Source of the DNA: Sphingobacterium sp. lm-10 | Lineage (GTDB): Bacteria > Bacteroidota > Bacteroidia > Sphingobacteriales > Sphingobacteriaceae | Length of the DNA stretch: 64,000 nucleotides | Assembly (NCBI RefSeq): GCF_023554555.1 | Contig: NZ_JAMJWC010000002.1 | Span: 744,001 to 808,000, forward strand | Direction: 5' to 3' | Shown: one piece after another, positions 54,303 to 63,104 of the stretch | Position numbering within the stretch: the stretch's first letter is position 1 | How the letters are laid out: each line of letters begins with the position of its first letter | Notes under the pieces: model-generated | The model's database searches: none | Seen by the model: only the letters and a program-made list of their open reading frames with translations | Told to the model about the DNA's origin: nothing | Made by a program: the position numbers and the translations under genes

Positions 54303-54863
54303 TTAGTCAACGATCTTAAGTACTTTAATCTCAAAGATTAAAGGCGAATTGGCCGGTAATCCCGGTCTGTTCTGATTTCCATACGCATAAAATGAAGGTG
54401 TAATGATACGCATTACGTCCCCTGGCTGAAGACCATTTGTCGTCAATCCAAGGTGCGTCTGGTTTCCAACTGCGCGCGGAAAAAAGGCGATCTGCCAAGC
54501 AGGAATAAGATTGTTTAGCGAAAATTCGATTCCTGCAGTAGATTGATTAGCATCTACCTCAGTACCATTTAATAGTTTTAATCTATAATTTACGGTTGCA
54601 GATGGAAAGATACGACTACCATTTTGATTGAACTTATAGGCAAATGTTGCAGAATCCGCTGTTTCTAACATTTCGTACCAGATTCCTGTAGTATCCTCAA
54701 TGGCGTTCGGATATTCCCGCTCTACAAAAGTACTAATTGCCTTTTTTTCTAATTCCAGCTGAGCGTATGGATCAAATGGTTCTAAATTCATGCTCTCAGA
54801 AGAGCACGAGAATAAGGCTATACTTGCAAGGAGACTAAAAGCAGCCAGACTAAAAAACTTCAT
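54303..54863 (-). CDS. FKBP-type peptidyl-prolyl isomerase, lipoprotein
   Basis: The 186-residue protein has a lipobox (ALFSC, cysteine 20), a helical linker (about 30-70) and an FKBP domain (about 80-186; VNYRLKLLNGTEVDA, LIPAWQIAFF, GDVMRIITPSFYAYG, SPLIFEIKVLKI). It is expected at the periplasmic face of a membrane helping protein folding. Similar lipoproteins occur next to gliding genes in the phylum, but none are beside this one. Confidence 0.85.
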   Translation of the reverse strand: MKFFSLAAFSLLASIALFSCSSESMNLEPFDPYAQLELEKKAISTFVEREYPNAIEDTTGIWYEMLETADSATFAYKFNQNGSRIFPSATVNYRLKLLNGTEVDANQSTAGIEFSLNNLIPAWQIAFFPRAVGNQTHLGLTTNGLQPGDVMRIITPSFYAYGNQNRPGLPANSPLIFEIKVLKIVD

Positions 54864-54972
54864 AAAAGGTGTTTAAATGTAAATTATCTAACGTGTAAAC
54901 GTTCAAAATACTGTTACTCTACAGAATTAACAGGTAGTGTTCGCGGCAAGCTTGAGAACATTCTATCTCAAT

Positions 54973-55320
54973 CTAAGAAATCAACTGGTTGTGATCGTCT
55001 GGGAAAACCAATGATGGCTCATGTTGTTTGGCCTCTTCATGTGTCATCCAAGCGTACGATATAATGATCACCACATCACCCACTTGTACCAATCGTGCCG
55101 CTGCTCCATTCAGGCAAACCGTGCCAGAGCCACGTGCTCCCTTAATCACGTAGGTCTCGAAGCGCGCTCCGTTATTGTTATTTACAATCTGTACCTTCTC
55201 ATTGGCTATTATATTAGCCGCATCCATTAGATCTTCATCAATAGTAATACTGCCGACATAATTCAATTCGGCTTGTGTCACCTTTGCCCGGTGGATCTTG
55301 GATTTCATCACTTCGATCAT
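54973..55320 (-). CDS. panD: aspartate 1-decarboxylase precursor
   Basis: The 115-residue pyruvoyl enzyme makes beta-alanine for pantothenate. Self-cleavage occurs between Gly and Ser in YVGSITID, with the serine becoming the pyruvoyl group. Other marks: [11 protein letters not shown] and [20 protein letters not shown]. The second in-frame ATG (MIEVMKSKI) is the family start; a further ATG 3 bases upstream exists. It lies 93 bp after panC on the same strand. Confidence 0.95.
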   Translation of the reverse strand: MIEVMKSKIHRAKVTQAELNYVGSITIDEDLMDAANIIANEKVQIVNNNNGARFETYVIKGARGSGTVCLNGAAARLVQVGDVVIIISYAWMTHEEAKQHEPSLVFPDDHNQLIS

Positions 55321-55416
55321 CATGGCGCAAAGTTACGGCTTTTTTTTATAGCTTGGAAATGCGGAGAAGCTTGTAATTGCCTGTTTTTAACCGTAATTAA
55401 TTGAGATAATAATGAG

Positions 55417-56262
55417 TTAATGCACGAGCATATTGTCGATCAGGCGCACACCTTCCAACCAAGCCGCTACGAGCACGACATACTCTTTTTCATCATCAAC
55501 CTTTGTAATGGGTTCCAGGCTGTGTGTTTCACAGATAGCCAGATATTCTAGTTCAAAACCTGTCACATTTTCAATCATCAACCTTGCTTCCTCGATTACA
55601 GTATGTACTTCTTTTTCGTGAGCATGTTGTTCGATGTATCGCAAAGCTTTTGATAAGGTGTATGCTTTTTCGATTCCTCTTGCAGAAAGACGCGCATTGC
55701 GAGAGCTAAGTGCTAGTCCATTTGCGTCCCGAAGTGTTGGCACAATATGTAATTGTACGGCTAATTTCATTTCATCAATCATACGCTGGATTACCATGAC
55801 TTGTTGAAAATCCTTTTGGCCAAAAAAAGCGATATCAGGTTTTACTAATTGAAACAACTTATACACGATCTGCGTTACACCTTGAAAATGTCCGGGTCGA
55901 TGTTTACCCTCCCATATCTTGTCGAGATCACCTAAATCAATTTCCCAATGTGGGTCGTTTTCCGGATACATTACCGAGACCTCTGGGAGAAATAAAACGT
56001 CGCATTCTGCAGCGATTAAAAGTGCTTTATCCCGTTCGATTGGACGAGGATATTTTTCCAAATCCTTGGGGTCATTAAATTGAGTAGGATTTACGAAAAT
56101 ACTGCATACAACAATGTCTGTGATAGATTTGGCTTCTTGTATTAAAGAGATATGTCCTTCGTGCAACGCACCCATTGTAGGTACAAAGCCTATCTTCTTT
56201 CCGTGTTGTCTGAGCGTCGCTAAATGTTGTGCAAGTGCGCTTGAGGTAACAATAATTTCCAC
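55417..56262 (-). CDS. panC: pantoate--beta-alanine ligase
   Basis: The 281-residue enzyme joins pantoate to beta-alanine with ATP. The adenylate motif VPTMGALHEGHISLI (27-41, H-x-G-H) and later GQKDFQQVMVIQRM, SSRNARLS are intact. It forms a pantothenate pair with panD downstream, and faces the divergent GT5-like gene, with both starts within 147 bp. Confidence 0.96.
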   Translation of the reverse strand: MEIIVTSSALAQHLATLRQHGKKIGFVPTMGALHEGHISLIQEAKSITDIVVCSIFVNPTQFNDPKDLEKYPRPIERDKALLIAAECDVLFLPEVSVMYPENDPHWEIDLGDLDKIWEGKHRPGHFQGVTQIVYKLFQLVKPDIAFFGQKDFQQVMVIQRMIDEMKLAVQLHIVPTLRDANGLALSSRNARLSARGIEKAYTLSKALRYIEQHAHEKEVHTVIEEARLMIENVTGFELEYLAICETHSLEPITKVDDEKEYVVLVAAWLEGVRLIDNMLVH

Positions 56263-56335
56263 GATGGTATTCTTTAAAATAGCCTGCTAAGGTGCGGAAT
56301 ATTTTTTGGATTATAAAGCCATGATTAGCAATAGA

Positions 56336-56367
56336 TTGGTAGGAATGATAAAAATTTCGTATCTTTG
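56336..56367 (+). promoter_or_regulatory. promoter for the GT5-like gene
   Basis: TTG at 56336-56338 and TATCTTTG at 56360-56367 are 21 bases apart, near-consensus for Bacteroidota. The start codon is 42 bases further. Confidence 0.6.
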
Positions 56368-56408
56368 TTCACCGATTTTATTTATCAAAACAAAAAAAGT
56401 AAGTGGAG

Positions 56409-57233
56409 ATGGCAAAAACGAAAATATTGTTTGTAACCCATGAAATGTCGCCTTTCCTCGAAATAAGCAAAATTTCTGAAATCACACGTCAATTACCCCA
56501 AGCAATGCAAGAACGCGGGTTCGAAATCCGTATTCTGATGCCGCGTTTTGGAAGTATTAACGAGCGCAGAAATCGGCTTCACGAGGTTATTCGCCTATCA
56601 GGTATGAACATCGTAGTGGATGGGAATGATAATCCCTTGATTATTAAAGTGGCATCTTTGCCAGCTGCACGCATGCAGGTGTATTTTCTGGATAATGAAG
56701 ATTACTTTCAGCGGAAGAAGATTTTCCGTGATGAGCATGGCAAATTTTTTGGAGATAATAACGAGCGCGCCCTGTTTTTTGGAAAAGGTGCGATTGAGAC
56801 AGTTAAGAAATTAGGCTGGTCTCCAGATGTCATTCACTGTCATGGCTGGTTTTCTGCTATGATTCCTGCTTACATCAAGAATGTGTACAATCAGGATCCG
56901 GCATTCAAAGACACAAAAATTATCTACTCACTATATGAGGAAGATTTTACGGCTGGAGATACCTTGACTGCGAAGTTAGGAGAAATGGCTGGACAATCTG
57001 ATCTATCTGCAGAAGATGCTGCTCGTTATGGTGATGGATCGCACAGCGATCTATACAAAGGAGCGCTTGCGTTTACAGATGTCGTGATCAATGCAGGTCT
57101 GCCTGCAGACCATGAAATACTTCAGCATGTGCAGGAGCAAGGTATTCGATTACATGCTACACAAGGAGATGAAGATTATGAAGCATTCGCGTCCCTCTAC
57201 GATGAGTTTGTAGGGGAAGAAGTAATTGCTTAA
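56409..57233 (+). CDS. short glycogen/starch-synthase-like (GT5 N-terminal domain) protein
   Basis: The 274-residue protein matches only the N-terminal Rossmann half of GT5 glycogen synthases (ILFVTHEMSPFLEI, FEIRILMPRFGSI, DVIHCHGWFSAMIPAY). Full enzymes are about 480 residues. The ADP-glucose-binding K-x-G-G-L stretch at the N-terminus is replaced by FLEISKISE, and the C-terminal donor lobe is missing, so glycogen synthesis is unlikely. The placement next to panC seems conserved in Bacteroidota. The start at 56409 (MAKTKIL) is preferred over the ATG at 56403. Confidence 0.78.
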   Translation: MAKTKILFVTHEMSPFLEISKISEITRQLPQAMQERGFEIRILMPRFGSINERRNRLHEVIRLSGMNIVVDGNDNPLIIKVASLPAARMQVYFLDNEDYFQRKKIFRDEHGKFFGDNNERALFFGKGAIETVKKLGWSPDVIHCHGWFSAMIPAYIKNVYNQDPAFKDTKIIYSLYEEDFTAGDTLTAKLGEMAGQSDLSAEDAARYGDGSHSDLYKGALAFTDVVINAGLPADHEILQHVQEQGIRLHATQGDEDYEAFASLYDEFVGEEVIA

Positions 57234-57282
57234 ATACTTTTTATTTAAAGGTATTCTTTACAAAACGTATATTATTATTTAG

Positions 57283-57312
57283 AGCAAAGGCCTAGCAGTC
57301 TTTGCTTTTTTT
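57283..57312 (+). terminator. rho-independent terminator of the GT5-like gene
   Basis: AGCAAAG (57283-57289) pairs with CTTTGCT (57300-57306) and runs into seven Ts. Confidence 0.85.
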
Positions 57313-57573
57313 ATGCAATAAGTTGTTCCTTGCGAACGGGAGGAATGAAGGGGCGGCAATCTGGCGTACGGTTTATGATCTTTTCATTAAGTTAATAATG
57401 AGTCGAAGCGCTATAAACTTCCTGAACGCGATCAACCTTCTAAACTTTATTAACCAAAATATAGATCGCCGCGTCGTGCCTCCTCGCCACGATGACGCAA
57501 CCTCATTACACAAACAAGCTCAACACCATTTTGGTACTGAGCTCATTTATTTTGAAGATTAAGGTGTAAAACC
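57313..57573. other. intergenic stretch with a doubtful small open frame
   Basis: An open frame from 57302, or from an internal ATG at 57398 (54 codons, MSRSAINFLNA...), runs to 57562. It has no recognised homology, begins inside the terminator in its longer form and has no promoter match. I do not call it a gene. Confidence 0.2.
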
Positions 57574-57756
57574 TTATTTCTTTGAATCATTTTTAGCAGC
57601 AGTGATTTCGTTACGAATTTCCTGAGCCAAAGTTTTGATTTCTTGTAGTCCTTTACGTACACGTGTTCCAGCAGCAGCATTGCCATTGTTGAAGAACTTG
57701 TCAGCGTCACCTTCGATTGAAGTAAGAAGGTCTTTTAGTTGATTGAAATTTTTCAT
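57574..57756 (-). CDS. histone H1-like small basic protein
   Basis: This 60-residue protein (start MKNFNQLKDLL at 57756; an ATG 12 bases upstream is less likely) is a helical, Lys-rich protein containing GTRVRKGLQEIKTLAQEIR and a lysine-ended tail. It matches the small histone H1/Hc1-like family widespread in Bacteroidota, thought to bind DNA. It is a single gene. Confidence 0.8.
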   Translation of the reverse strand: MKNFNQLKDLLTSIEGDADKFFNNGNAAAGTRVRKGLQEIKTLAQEIRNEITAAKNDSKK

Positions 57757-57893
57757 GTTTGAATACAATAATAAATAATTAATATAAAAGTCGTTTTTTA
57801 CCTAGATGTAATCCTAAGATAGGATAAATATACAAAAGGTTCTATTAAAAAGTAATTTTTTAGTTTTTTATCTCAACATGCCTTTAGAGCATA

Positions 57894-60032
57894 TTAATCT
57901 ACGATTGTTAGTTCGTTTATAATGTTTTTCGCACCTGCAAACTTATCAATGATAAATAATACATAACGAATATCTACCGATATTGTACGTTGCAATTTTG
58001 GGTCAAAAATTACATCTCCAGCCATTGCTTCAATATTACCGTCAAATGCAATGCCAATTAATTCACCTCTTGCGTTTAAAACAGGTGATCCTGAGTTTCC
58101 ACCCGTGATATCCTGGTCGCTTAGAAAGTTAACAGGCATGTATCCAGCTTGGTCAGCATACCGTCCGTAGTCTTTGTTTTTCTCCAACTCGATCAATTCT
58201 TTTGGAAGGTCAAACTCCTCATCACCAGGAACATACTTCGCTATTGTGCCTGTCAATGTGGTGTAGTTGTTTACTTTTGCATCATTGCGGCTATCTTTCG
58301 GGAGCGCTCTGATAGTACCATATGTTAAGCGTAAGGTAGAGTTTGCATCCGGATAATATTTTCCTTGAGGATCCATCTCCAATGTTCCTTTTACGTATAA
58401 GCGTTGAGCAGTTTGGAAAGCATCTTTCTTGGTTTCAAGCTCTGGTGATGTTTCCCGATATTGCTGCATCAGCGCGTTGGATAGTTTGAATAAAGGGTCA
58501 TTTTCTACGGTAGTGGCATCTGGATTATTCAAGAAAGCAATTAAACGATCAGCTGATTGGAAAAGACTTTTTTCTACCGCTGCATCGATATCTGCGGCAA
58601 AATTTCCTTGATTCTGGCTGGCCATTGTTGCCAGATAAGGCGCTACATCGCCTGCTTTCGCCGTGTAAAGGTTCAGCTCACTCGCCAATACATCCTTTTC
58701 CAGAGGCAAATACATCTTTTCGTAATTGTTATTAATGAAAGCTTCCAAGCGAGGGCGCATTTCCTGGCGTTTGGCCTCATTCTCGCGACTATATTGGATT
58801 AGCCCATTACCTAATGTAGATGGGACAGCTGCCAAAGATGCAGAACGTAACAAACCTGTCAGGTAGTTATCGTGCCGCGCTTTTGCATTGGTAGCGGTAT
58901 AATAGGCATTGATGGTTGGCAATACTTGACCATACACATCCCGGTTTTCTCTTTTGTTGGCCCACTTGGCAAAGCGCTTTTCTTGTTTGCGTTTGGTCGC
59001 TGCGGTGCGATGTTTGGTCAACGCATCGATCATACCTTGACGGTTTTTCCAATAGTTGGCCACGCCAGAATAGGTAGACGCATAATTAAGCTTTACCTCC
59101 TGATGCTGATCCATGTGTTTTTTCATCGCATCCATACCTACCTTAGACGCTTCCACCCAGGCAGGGTAGGCATATTTTACATTTTGATCGATCCCAGCGG
59201 CATTCATCCATCTATTGGTGCGCCCTGGATATCCTAAAATCATAGAGAAGTCACCTTCTTGGATTCCCTTGATACTGATGGGTAATGAATATTTTGGTTT
59301 TAAGGGCACATTTTCTGTAGCATACGCTGCTGGATTACCATCCTGATCTCCATAAACACGGAATACGGAGAAATCTCCCGTATGACGCGGCCATTCCCAG
59401 TTATCGGTATCTCCACCAAATTTTCCGATGCTACTTGGTGGCGTACCTACCAGACGTACATCGGTATAATCCTGATAAACGAAATAGTAATATTCGTTGC
59501 CGTTATAAAATGGGCGTACCGATACCACATATTTACCACCTTCGCTATTCTCCTGTTCGATCTTGGCGATTTCTTTGTTGATGATCTGCTCACGTTCTTT
59601 TTCGCTCATGCTATTGTTCACCAAACCAAGGATGCGTTTAGAAACATCATCCATACGGATAAAGAAGCGGACATAAAGCGATTTAGGCTTAAGCTCCTCC
59701 TGAAAGTTTTGTGCCCAAAATCCATTTGTCAGATAATCTTTTTCTGGAGTAGACAGCTCCGCAATAGCGCCATAACCACAATGGTGGTTGGTGAGTACCA
59801 GTCCGCTGCCAGATACAATCTCAGCAGTACAGCCACCATTGAATTGTACAATGGCATCCTTAATACTGGAATTGTTGATGCTGTAAATTTCTTCTGCTGT
59901 CAGTTGTAGTCCTTTTTTTTGCATATCGGCTTCGTTAAGCCTTTTAAGGTGCATCAAAAACCACATTCCTTCGTCTGCCCAGGCAGCAAGGCTTACTACG
60001 GATAGCAGTAAGATAAACGTTATTCTCTTCAT
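57894..60032 (-). CDS. S46-family dipeptidyl-peptidase (DPP7-like)
   Basis: The start at 60032 (MKRITFILLLSVVSLAAWA, a signal peptide) is chosen; the frame extends to 60245 without family support. The 712-residue serine peptidase has a chymotrypsin-like double barrel with TNHHCGYGA (catalytic His 83/84), DNWEWPRHTGDF (Asp) and GGNSGSPV (Ser). Eighteen residues after that Ser is a Gly in AFDGNIEAM, the position that is Gly in DPP7 and Arg in DPP11, so hydrophobic-P1 dipeptides are the likely product. It is periplasmic, for peptide nutrition. Confidence 0.92.
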   Translation of the reverse strand: MKRITFILLLSVVSLAAWADEGMWFLMHLKRLNEADMQKKGLQLTAEEIYSINNSSIKDAIVQFNGGCTAEIVSGSGLVLTNHHCGYGAIAELSTPEKDYLTNGFWAQNFQEELKPKSLYVRFFIRMDDVSKRILGLVNNSMSEKEREQIINKEIAKIEQENSEGGKYVVSVRPFYNGNEYYYFVYQDYTDVRLVGTPPSSIGKFGGDTDNWEWPRHTGDFSVFRVYGDQDGNPAAYATENVPLKPKYSLPISIKGIQEGDFSMILGYPGRTNRWMNAAGIDQNVKYAYPAWVEASKVGMDAMKKHMDQHQEVKLNYASTYSGVANYWKNRQGMIDALTKHRTAATKRKQEKRFAKWANKRENRDVYGQVLPTINAYYTATNAKARHDNYLTGLLRSASLAAVPSTLGNGLIQYSRENEAKRQEMRPRLEAFINNNYEKMYLPLEKDVLASELNLYTAKAGDVAPYLATMASQNQGNFAADIDAAVEKSLFQSADRLIAFLNNPDATTVENDPLFKLSNALMQQYRETSPELETKKDAFQTAQRLYVKGTLEMDPQGKYYPDANSTLRLTYGTIRALPKDSRNDAKVNNYTTLTGTIAKYVPGDEEFDLPKELIELEKNKDYGRYADQAGYMPVNFLSDQDITGGNSGSPVLNARGELIGIAFDGNIEAMAGDVIFDPKLQRTISVDIRYVLFIIDKFAGAKNIINELTIVD

Positions 60033-60143
60033 GTGTGTTGTGTTTATAGTCTCGGCAAAATTCGTGGAAATAATCCTTAAAACAAAACGTAGACGTATGC
60101 CATCGGCATGGGTATCACGTACACCGGTTATCATAGGTTTTAC

Positions 60144-60151
60144 TATCTTTG
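60144..60151 (+). promoter_or_regulatory. -7 box TATCTTTG before the DEAD-box helicase gene
   Basis: TATCTTTG matches TAnnTTTG and ends 4 bases before the ATG at 60156, implying an almost leaderless mRNA if used with that start. No TTTG box is visible at the right distance. Confidence 0.4.
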
Positions 60152-60155
60152 TAAA

Positions 60156-61466
60156 ATGGCATCTTTTGAAGATTTTAAACTCAACAGACAACTGTTGAAC
60201 GCGATTACGGAGGCGGGTTATACCGTACCTACCGAAATTCAGCAAAAGGCGATTACGCCATTGCTATCCGGGCAAGATGTCATGGGGATTGCCCAAACGG
60301 GCACCGGCAAAACAGCCGCTTTTGTGCTACCCTTGTTAATGGCACTCAAGTATGCACAAGGCAATCATCCGCGTGCATTGATTTTATCGCCAACACGTGA
60401 GTTAGCGATGCAAATCGACGAGCAGATTCGAGTGTTCTCCACCTATCTTGATCTGCGTACGGTGTTGTTGTACGGCGGCCTCGGGCCGAAAACACAAAAG
60501 GAGCAGCTGGAGAAGGGTTGCGATATCATCGTAGCCACGCCAGGTCGCTTCCTAGATCTTTACCTATCAGAGCACATCCAGACCAAAATGATTAAGTTTC
60601 TGGTGATGGATGAAGCCGATAAGATGATGGATATGGGCTTTATCGGCAAGATTCACCGCATCTTAGAAGTGCTGCCTAGAAAACGGCAAAACATGTTGTT
60701 TTCGGCTACGATGAGTGAATTGGTACGTAAGATTGCCGGTGACTTTCTTGCTTTCCCTACGGTTATTGAAGTAACTGAACAAGCGACACCAGCGGCAACC
60801 GTTACACAGTCATTATATAAAGCACCTAACTTAAGGACTAAGCTCAATCTGTTGCAGGTCTTATTCAAAGACGATGAAGCTTTTCATCGTGTCATCGTTT
60901 TTTGTAAAACGAAGACCGTAGCCGACAATATCTTTGTGTATTTGGATCGCAAATATGGGTCAGATACCGTGCGTGTGATTCATGCGAACAAAGGACAAAA
61001 TACACGAATCAATTCCATCAATGCTTTCAAAGAGGGAGATATTCGTATCCTGGTTGCTACCGATGTGGCTGCAAGAGGTTTGGATGTATCCAATGTGAGC
61101 CATGTGATCAACTTCGACGTACCGATTGTGATTGAAGATTATGTACATCGTATCGGTCGTACGGGTAGAGCATTTAATAGTGGCGACGCCATTACGTTCT
61201 GCAATCCGGCGGAAGAGTATTATGTCAAGAAAATAGAAAAACTGATTCGGCAAACTATTCCAGTCATGGAATTGCCGGAAGGAGTGATTGTGGAGCCCAC
61301 CGGTTTTGATGAAAGGCAAGCCATTGCGCGGGAGATCGATATGCAGATGCGTAAGGAAAATCCGGATTTCAAAGGCGCTTTCCACGAGAAGAAATTCACA
61401 CCGAAGCCAAATGGCAAGTCTGGTGGTAAAAAACGGATAACCAAAAAGCCCGCAAAGCGCCGATGA
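60156..61466 (+). CDS. DEAD-box ATP-dependent RNA helicase
   Basis: The start at 60156 (MASFEDFKLNRQLL) is chosen over the open frame from 60108, which is non-family. The 436-residue protein contains the Q motif (PTEIQQKAI), AQTGTGKT, PTRELA, DEADKMMDMGF, SATMS and HRIGRTGRA, then a basic Lys/Arg-rich tail (about 405-436) as in RhlE-type helicases acting on ribosomes. The stop overlaps the next start (ATGA), so the small membrane gene is co-translated. Confidence 0.93.
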   Translation: MASFEDFKLNRQLLNAITEAGYTVPTEIQQKAITPLLSGQDVMGIAQTGTGKTAAFVLPLLMALKYAQGNHPRALILSPTRELAMQIDEQIRVFSTYLDLRTVLLYGGLGPKTQKEQLEKGCDIIVATPGRFLDLYLSEHIQTKMIKFLVMDEADKMMDMGFIGKIHRILEVLPRKRQNMLFSATMSELVRKIAGDFLAFPTVIEVTEQATPAATVTQSLYKAPNLRTKLNLLQVLFKDDEAFHRVIVFCKTKTVADNIFVYLDRKYGSDTVRVIHANKGQNTRINSINAFKEGDIRILVATDVAARGLDVSNVSHVINFDVPIVIEDYVHRIGRTGRAFNSGDAITFCNPAEEYYVKKIEKLIRQTIPVMELPEGVIVEPTGFDERQAIAREIDMQMRKENPDFKGAFHEKKFTPKPNGKSGGKKRITKKPAKRR

Positions 61467-61702
61467 GATTGTCTCCTTTAAATATCGTGCTGGCATGCAT
61501 CCTGGTTTGGGCAATTTCCGAAATGGGAGAGGAGGGCAAAGCCCTATTTTCATGGGGCTGGCTTATTCTATTAGTGATTGTGGTGCTAGTGGTTGATATT
61601 TTATTTAGGCTGTGGGCGCGGGATACACAAAAGCTATGGTGGATGCAGATCGCATTTATCGTATCTACAGCGGTATGTGCCGTGCTGATCAAGATCATGT
61701 AA
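61463..61702 (+). CDS. small membrane protein of unknown function
   Basis: This 79-residue protein has three predicted membrane helices (LNIVLACILVWAISE; WGWLILLVIVVLVVDILF; MQIAFIVSTAVCAVLIKIM). Its start overlaps the helicase stop by 4 bases (ATGA), a sign of translational coupling. No family recognised. Confidence 0.7.
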   Translation: MRLSPLNIVLACILVWAISEMGEEGKALFSWGWLILLVIVVLVVDILFRLWARDTQKLWWMQIAFIVSTAVCAVLIKIM

Positions 61703-61761
61703 ATGATCTCAATTTAAGGCTATAATGGCCATTAAAAACGTTTTTAATTTTAGTAAGAGAT

Positions 61762-62112
61762 ATGAAGAAAGCAGAAATAAAACTCAATGTTGAGTTAGAT
61801 GATAAAAATGTTCCGGAGACGATTCGTTGGTCTTCATCTGATGGAGAAACATCGGATGAGATGACTTCGAAAGCGATGTTCTTGGCCTTGTGGGATGCGC
61901 AATATAAGAATTCGCTGCGTATTGATTTGTGGACCAAAGATATGCCTTATGATGAGATGAAACGTTTCTTTTACGAAACGGTACAAACGATGGGAGATTC
62001 CTTTTTGCGCGCTTCTGGAGGAGATCCGATGGCAGAGAAAGTGATCGGCGATCTTCGTGACTTCTGTGCGCACTTTGCCGAAAAGATGGAAGTAATTGAG
62101 CCTCAGAGCTAG
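61762..62112 (+). CDS. gldC: gliding motility protein GldC
   Basis: The 116-residue protein matches GldC along its length: KKAEIKLNVELDDKNVPE, IRWSSSDG, KAMFLALWD and LRIDLWTKDMPYDEMKRF. GldC is a soluble protein first named in Flavobacterium gliding but present in many non-gliding Bacteroidota; no other gld genes are near. Function in this organism is therefore open. It sits 36 bp before the EVE-domain gene. Confidence 0.9.
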   Translation: MKKAEIKLNVELDDKNVPETIRWSSSDGETSDEMTSKAMFLALWDAQYKNSLRIDLWTKDMPYDEMKRFFYETVQTMGDSFLRASGGDPMAEKVIGDLRDFCAHFAEKMEVIEPQS

Positions 62113-62148
62113 GGAAGGAATCGTTAAAGCATTTATTCGTTGTAGCAT

Positions 62149-62556
62149 ATGAATTACTTTTTAGTGAAATCAGAACCCTTCAAATACAGTTGGGAACAGT
62201 TTAATAAGGATGGTGAAACCTTTTGGGACGGCGTACGCAACTATCAGGCGCGCAATAACATGAAAGCCATGCAGAAAGGTGATTTGGTTCTTTTCTATCA
62301 CAGTAATGAAGGGAAAGAAGTCGTTGGAATGGCGAAGGTAGTGAAAGAATACTATCAGGATCCTACTACCGAAGATGAGAAATGGGTGGTGGTTGATTTG
62401 GCACCAGTGCAATCTTTTGAACGCCCTGTAACGTTAGAAGCGATCAAAGCCGACAAAATGCTCGAAGATGTAGCCTTGGTAAGACAAGGTCGTCTATCTG
62501 TGATGCCGCTCAAGCAAGCAGAATTTGACCGCATCGTAGAAATGGGGAATAGCTAA
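62149..62556 (+). CDS. EVE-domain protein
   Basis: The 135-residue protein is a full EVE (PUA-like) domain: FLVKSEPFKYSWEQF, WDGVRNYQARNNMKAM, GDLVLFYHSN, and RPVTLEAIKAD with late LSVMPLKQAEF. The fold reads modified bases in DNA or RNA (YTH-like aromatic cage). A role in base recognition or RNA control is inferred. Its stop lies in the shared palindrome at 62547-62568. Confidence 0.9.
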   Translation: MNYFLVKSEPFKYSWEQFNKDGETFWDGVRNYQARNNMKAMQKGDLVLFYHSNEGKEVVGMAKVVKEYYQDPTTEDEKWVVVDLAPVQSFERPVTLEAIKADKMLEDVALVRQGRLSVMPLKQAEFDRIVEMGNS

Positions 62557-62568
62557 GCTTAGCTATTC
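62547..62568. terminator. 22-base perfect palindrome at the convergent stops of the EVE and thioesterase genes
   Basis: Arms 62547-62557 and 62558-62568 are complementary with no spacer, spanning the EVE stop (62554-62556) and the thioesterase stop (62563-62565). It could form a tight hairpin on either strand. Confidence 0.55.
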
Positions 62569-63090
62569 TCCTCTTTGAAACAGTTTAATCAGATCTTGTA
62601 ATACTTCAGCATTTTCCGGTTTCAACTTTCCAGATAAGATCAGACGGAGCTCTCGTCTTTGTAGTGCAGAGGTATATAAGGTTTTTTCACCTTCAGTTTC
62701 GGGAATAAGCATGGGCACCGCTTTGGGCTTTCCTTCTTCGTTCAATGCGACAAACGTATAGTATGCTTCATTGGACTTTTCCTTAGTGCCTTTCGGGAGA
62801 TTTTGTGCAAAAACCTCCATACGTACCTCTAACGAGCTGTTAAAAGCCCGCGTAACCTGAGCTTTAATAGTGACCACTTCTCCTAACTTTACCGGCCTTT
62901 TGAAAGATACATTATCTACCGATGCAGTTACCACCACATTATTACAATGTTTTTGTGCAGCCATCGCCGAACAGATATCCATCCAGTATAAGAGTTTTCC
63001 CCCCATCAGATTTCCAAATGTATTGGTGTCATTGGGAAGTACCAATTCGTTCATCTCTGTATACGAATGACTGGCTGATTTTGCTTGCAT
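62563..63090 (-). CDS. hotdog-fold acyl-CoA thioesterase
   Basis: The 175-residue protein contains LPNDTNTFGNLMGGKLLYWMD (split here as LPNDTNTFGN and LMGGKLLYWMD), AAQKHCNNVVVTASVDNVSF and KPVKLGEVVTIKAQV-like strands of the YciA/BACH thioesterase family. The Asp of NDTNTFG-N-MGG is the usual catalytic acid. A roughly 50-residue C-terminal extension follows. It would hydrolyse acyl-CoAs in the cytoplasm. Confidence 0.9.
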   Translation of the reverse strand: MQAKSASHSYTEMNELVLPNDTNTFGNLMGGKLLYWMDICSAMAAQKHCNNVVVTASVDNVSFKRPVKLGEVVTIKAQVTRAFNSSLEVRMEVFAQNLPKGTKEKSNEAYYTFVALNEEGKPKAVPMLIPETEGEKTLYTSALQRRELRLILSGKLKPENAEVLQDLIKLFQRGE

Positions 63091-63104
63091 ATGTAATTTG
63101 AAAT

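Noticed and set aside
57302..57562. 86-codon open frame after the GT5-like gene
   Set aside because: It starts inside the terminator, has no promoter and no recognised homology; mentioned only as a doubtful small frame.
60033..60245. N-terminal extension of the S46 peptidase frame
   Set aside because: It precedes a textbook signal peptide starting at 60032 and overlaps the helicase promoter and start region; not family-like.
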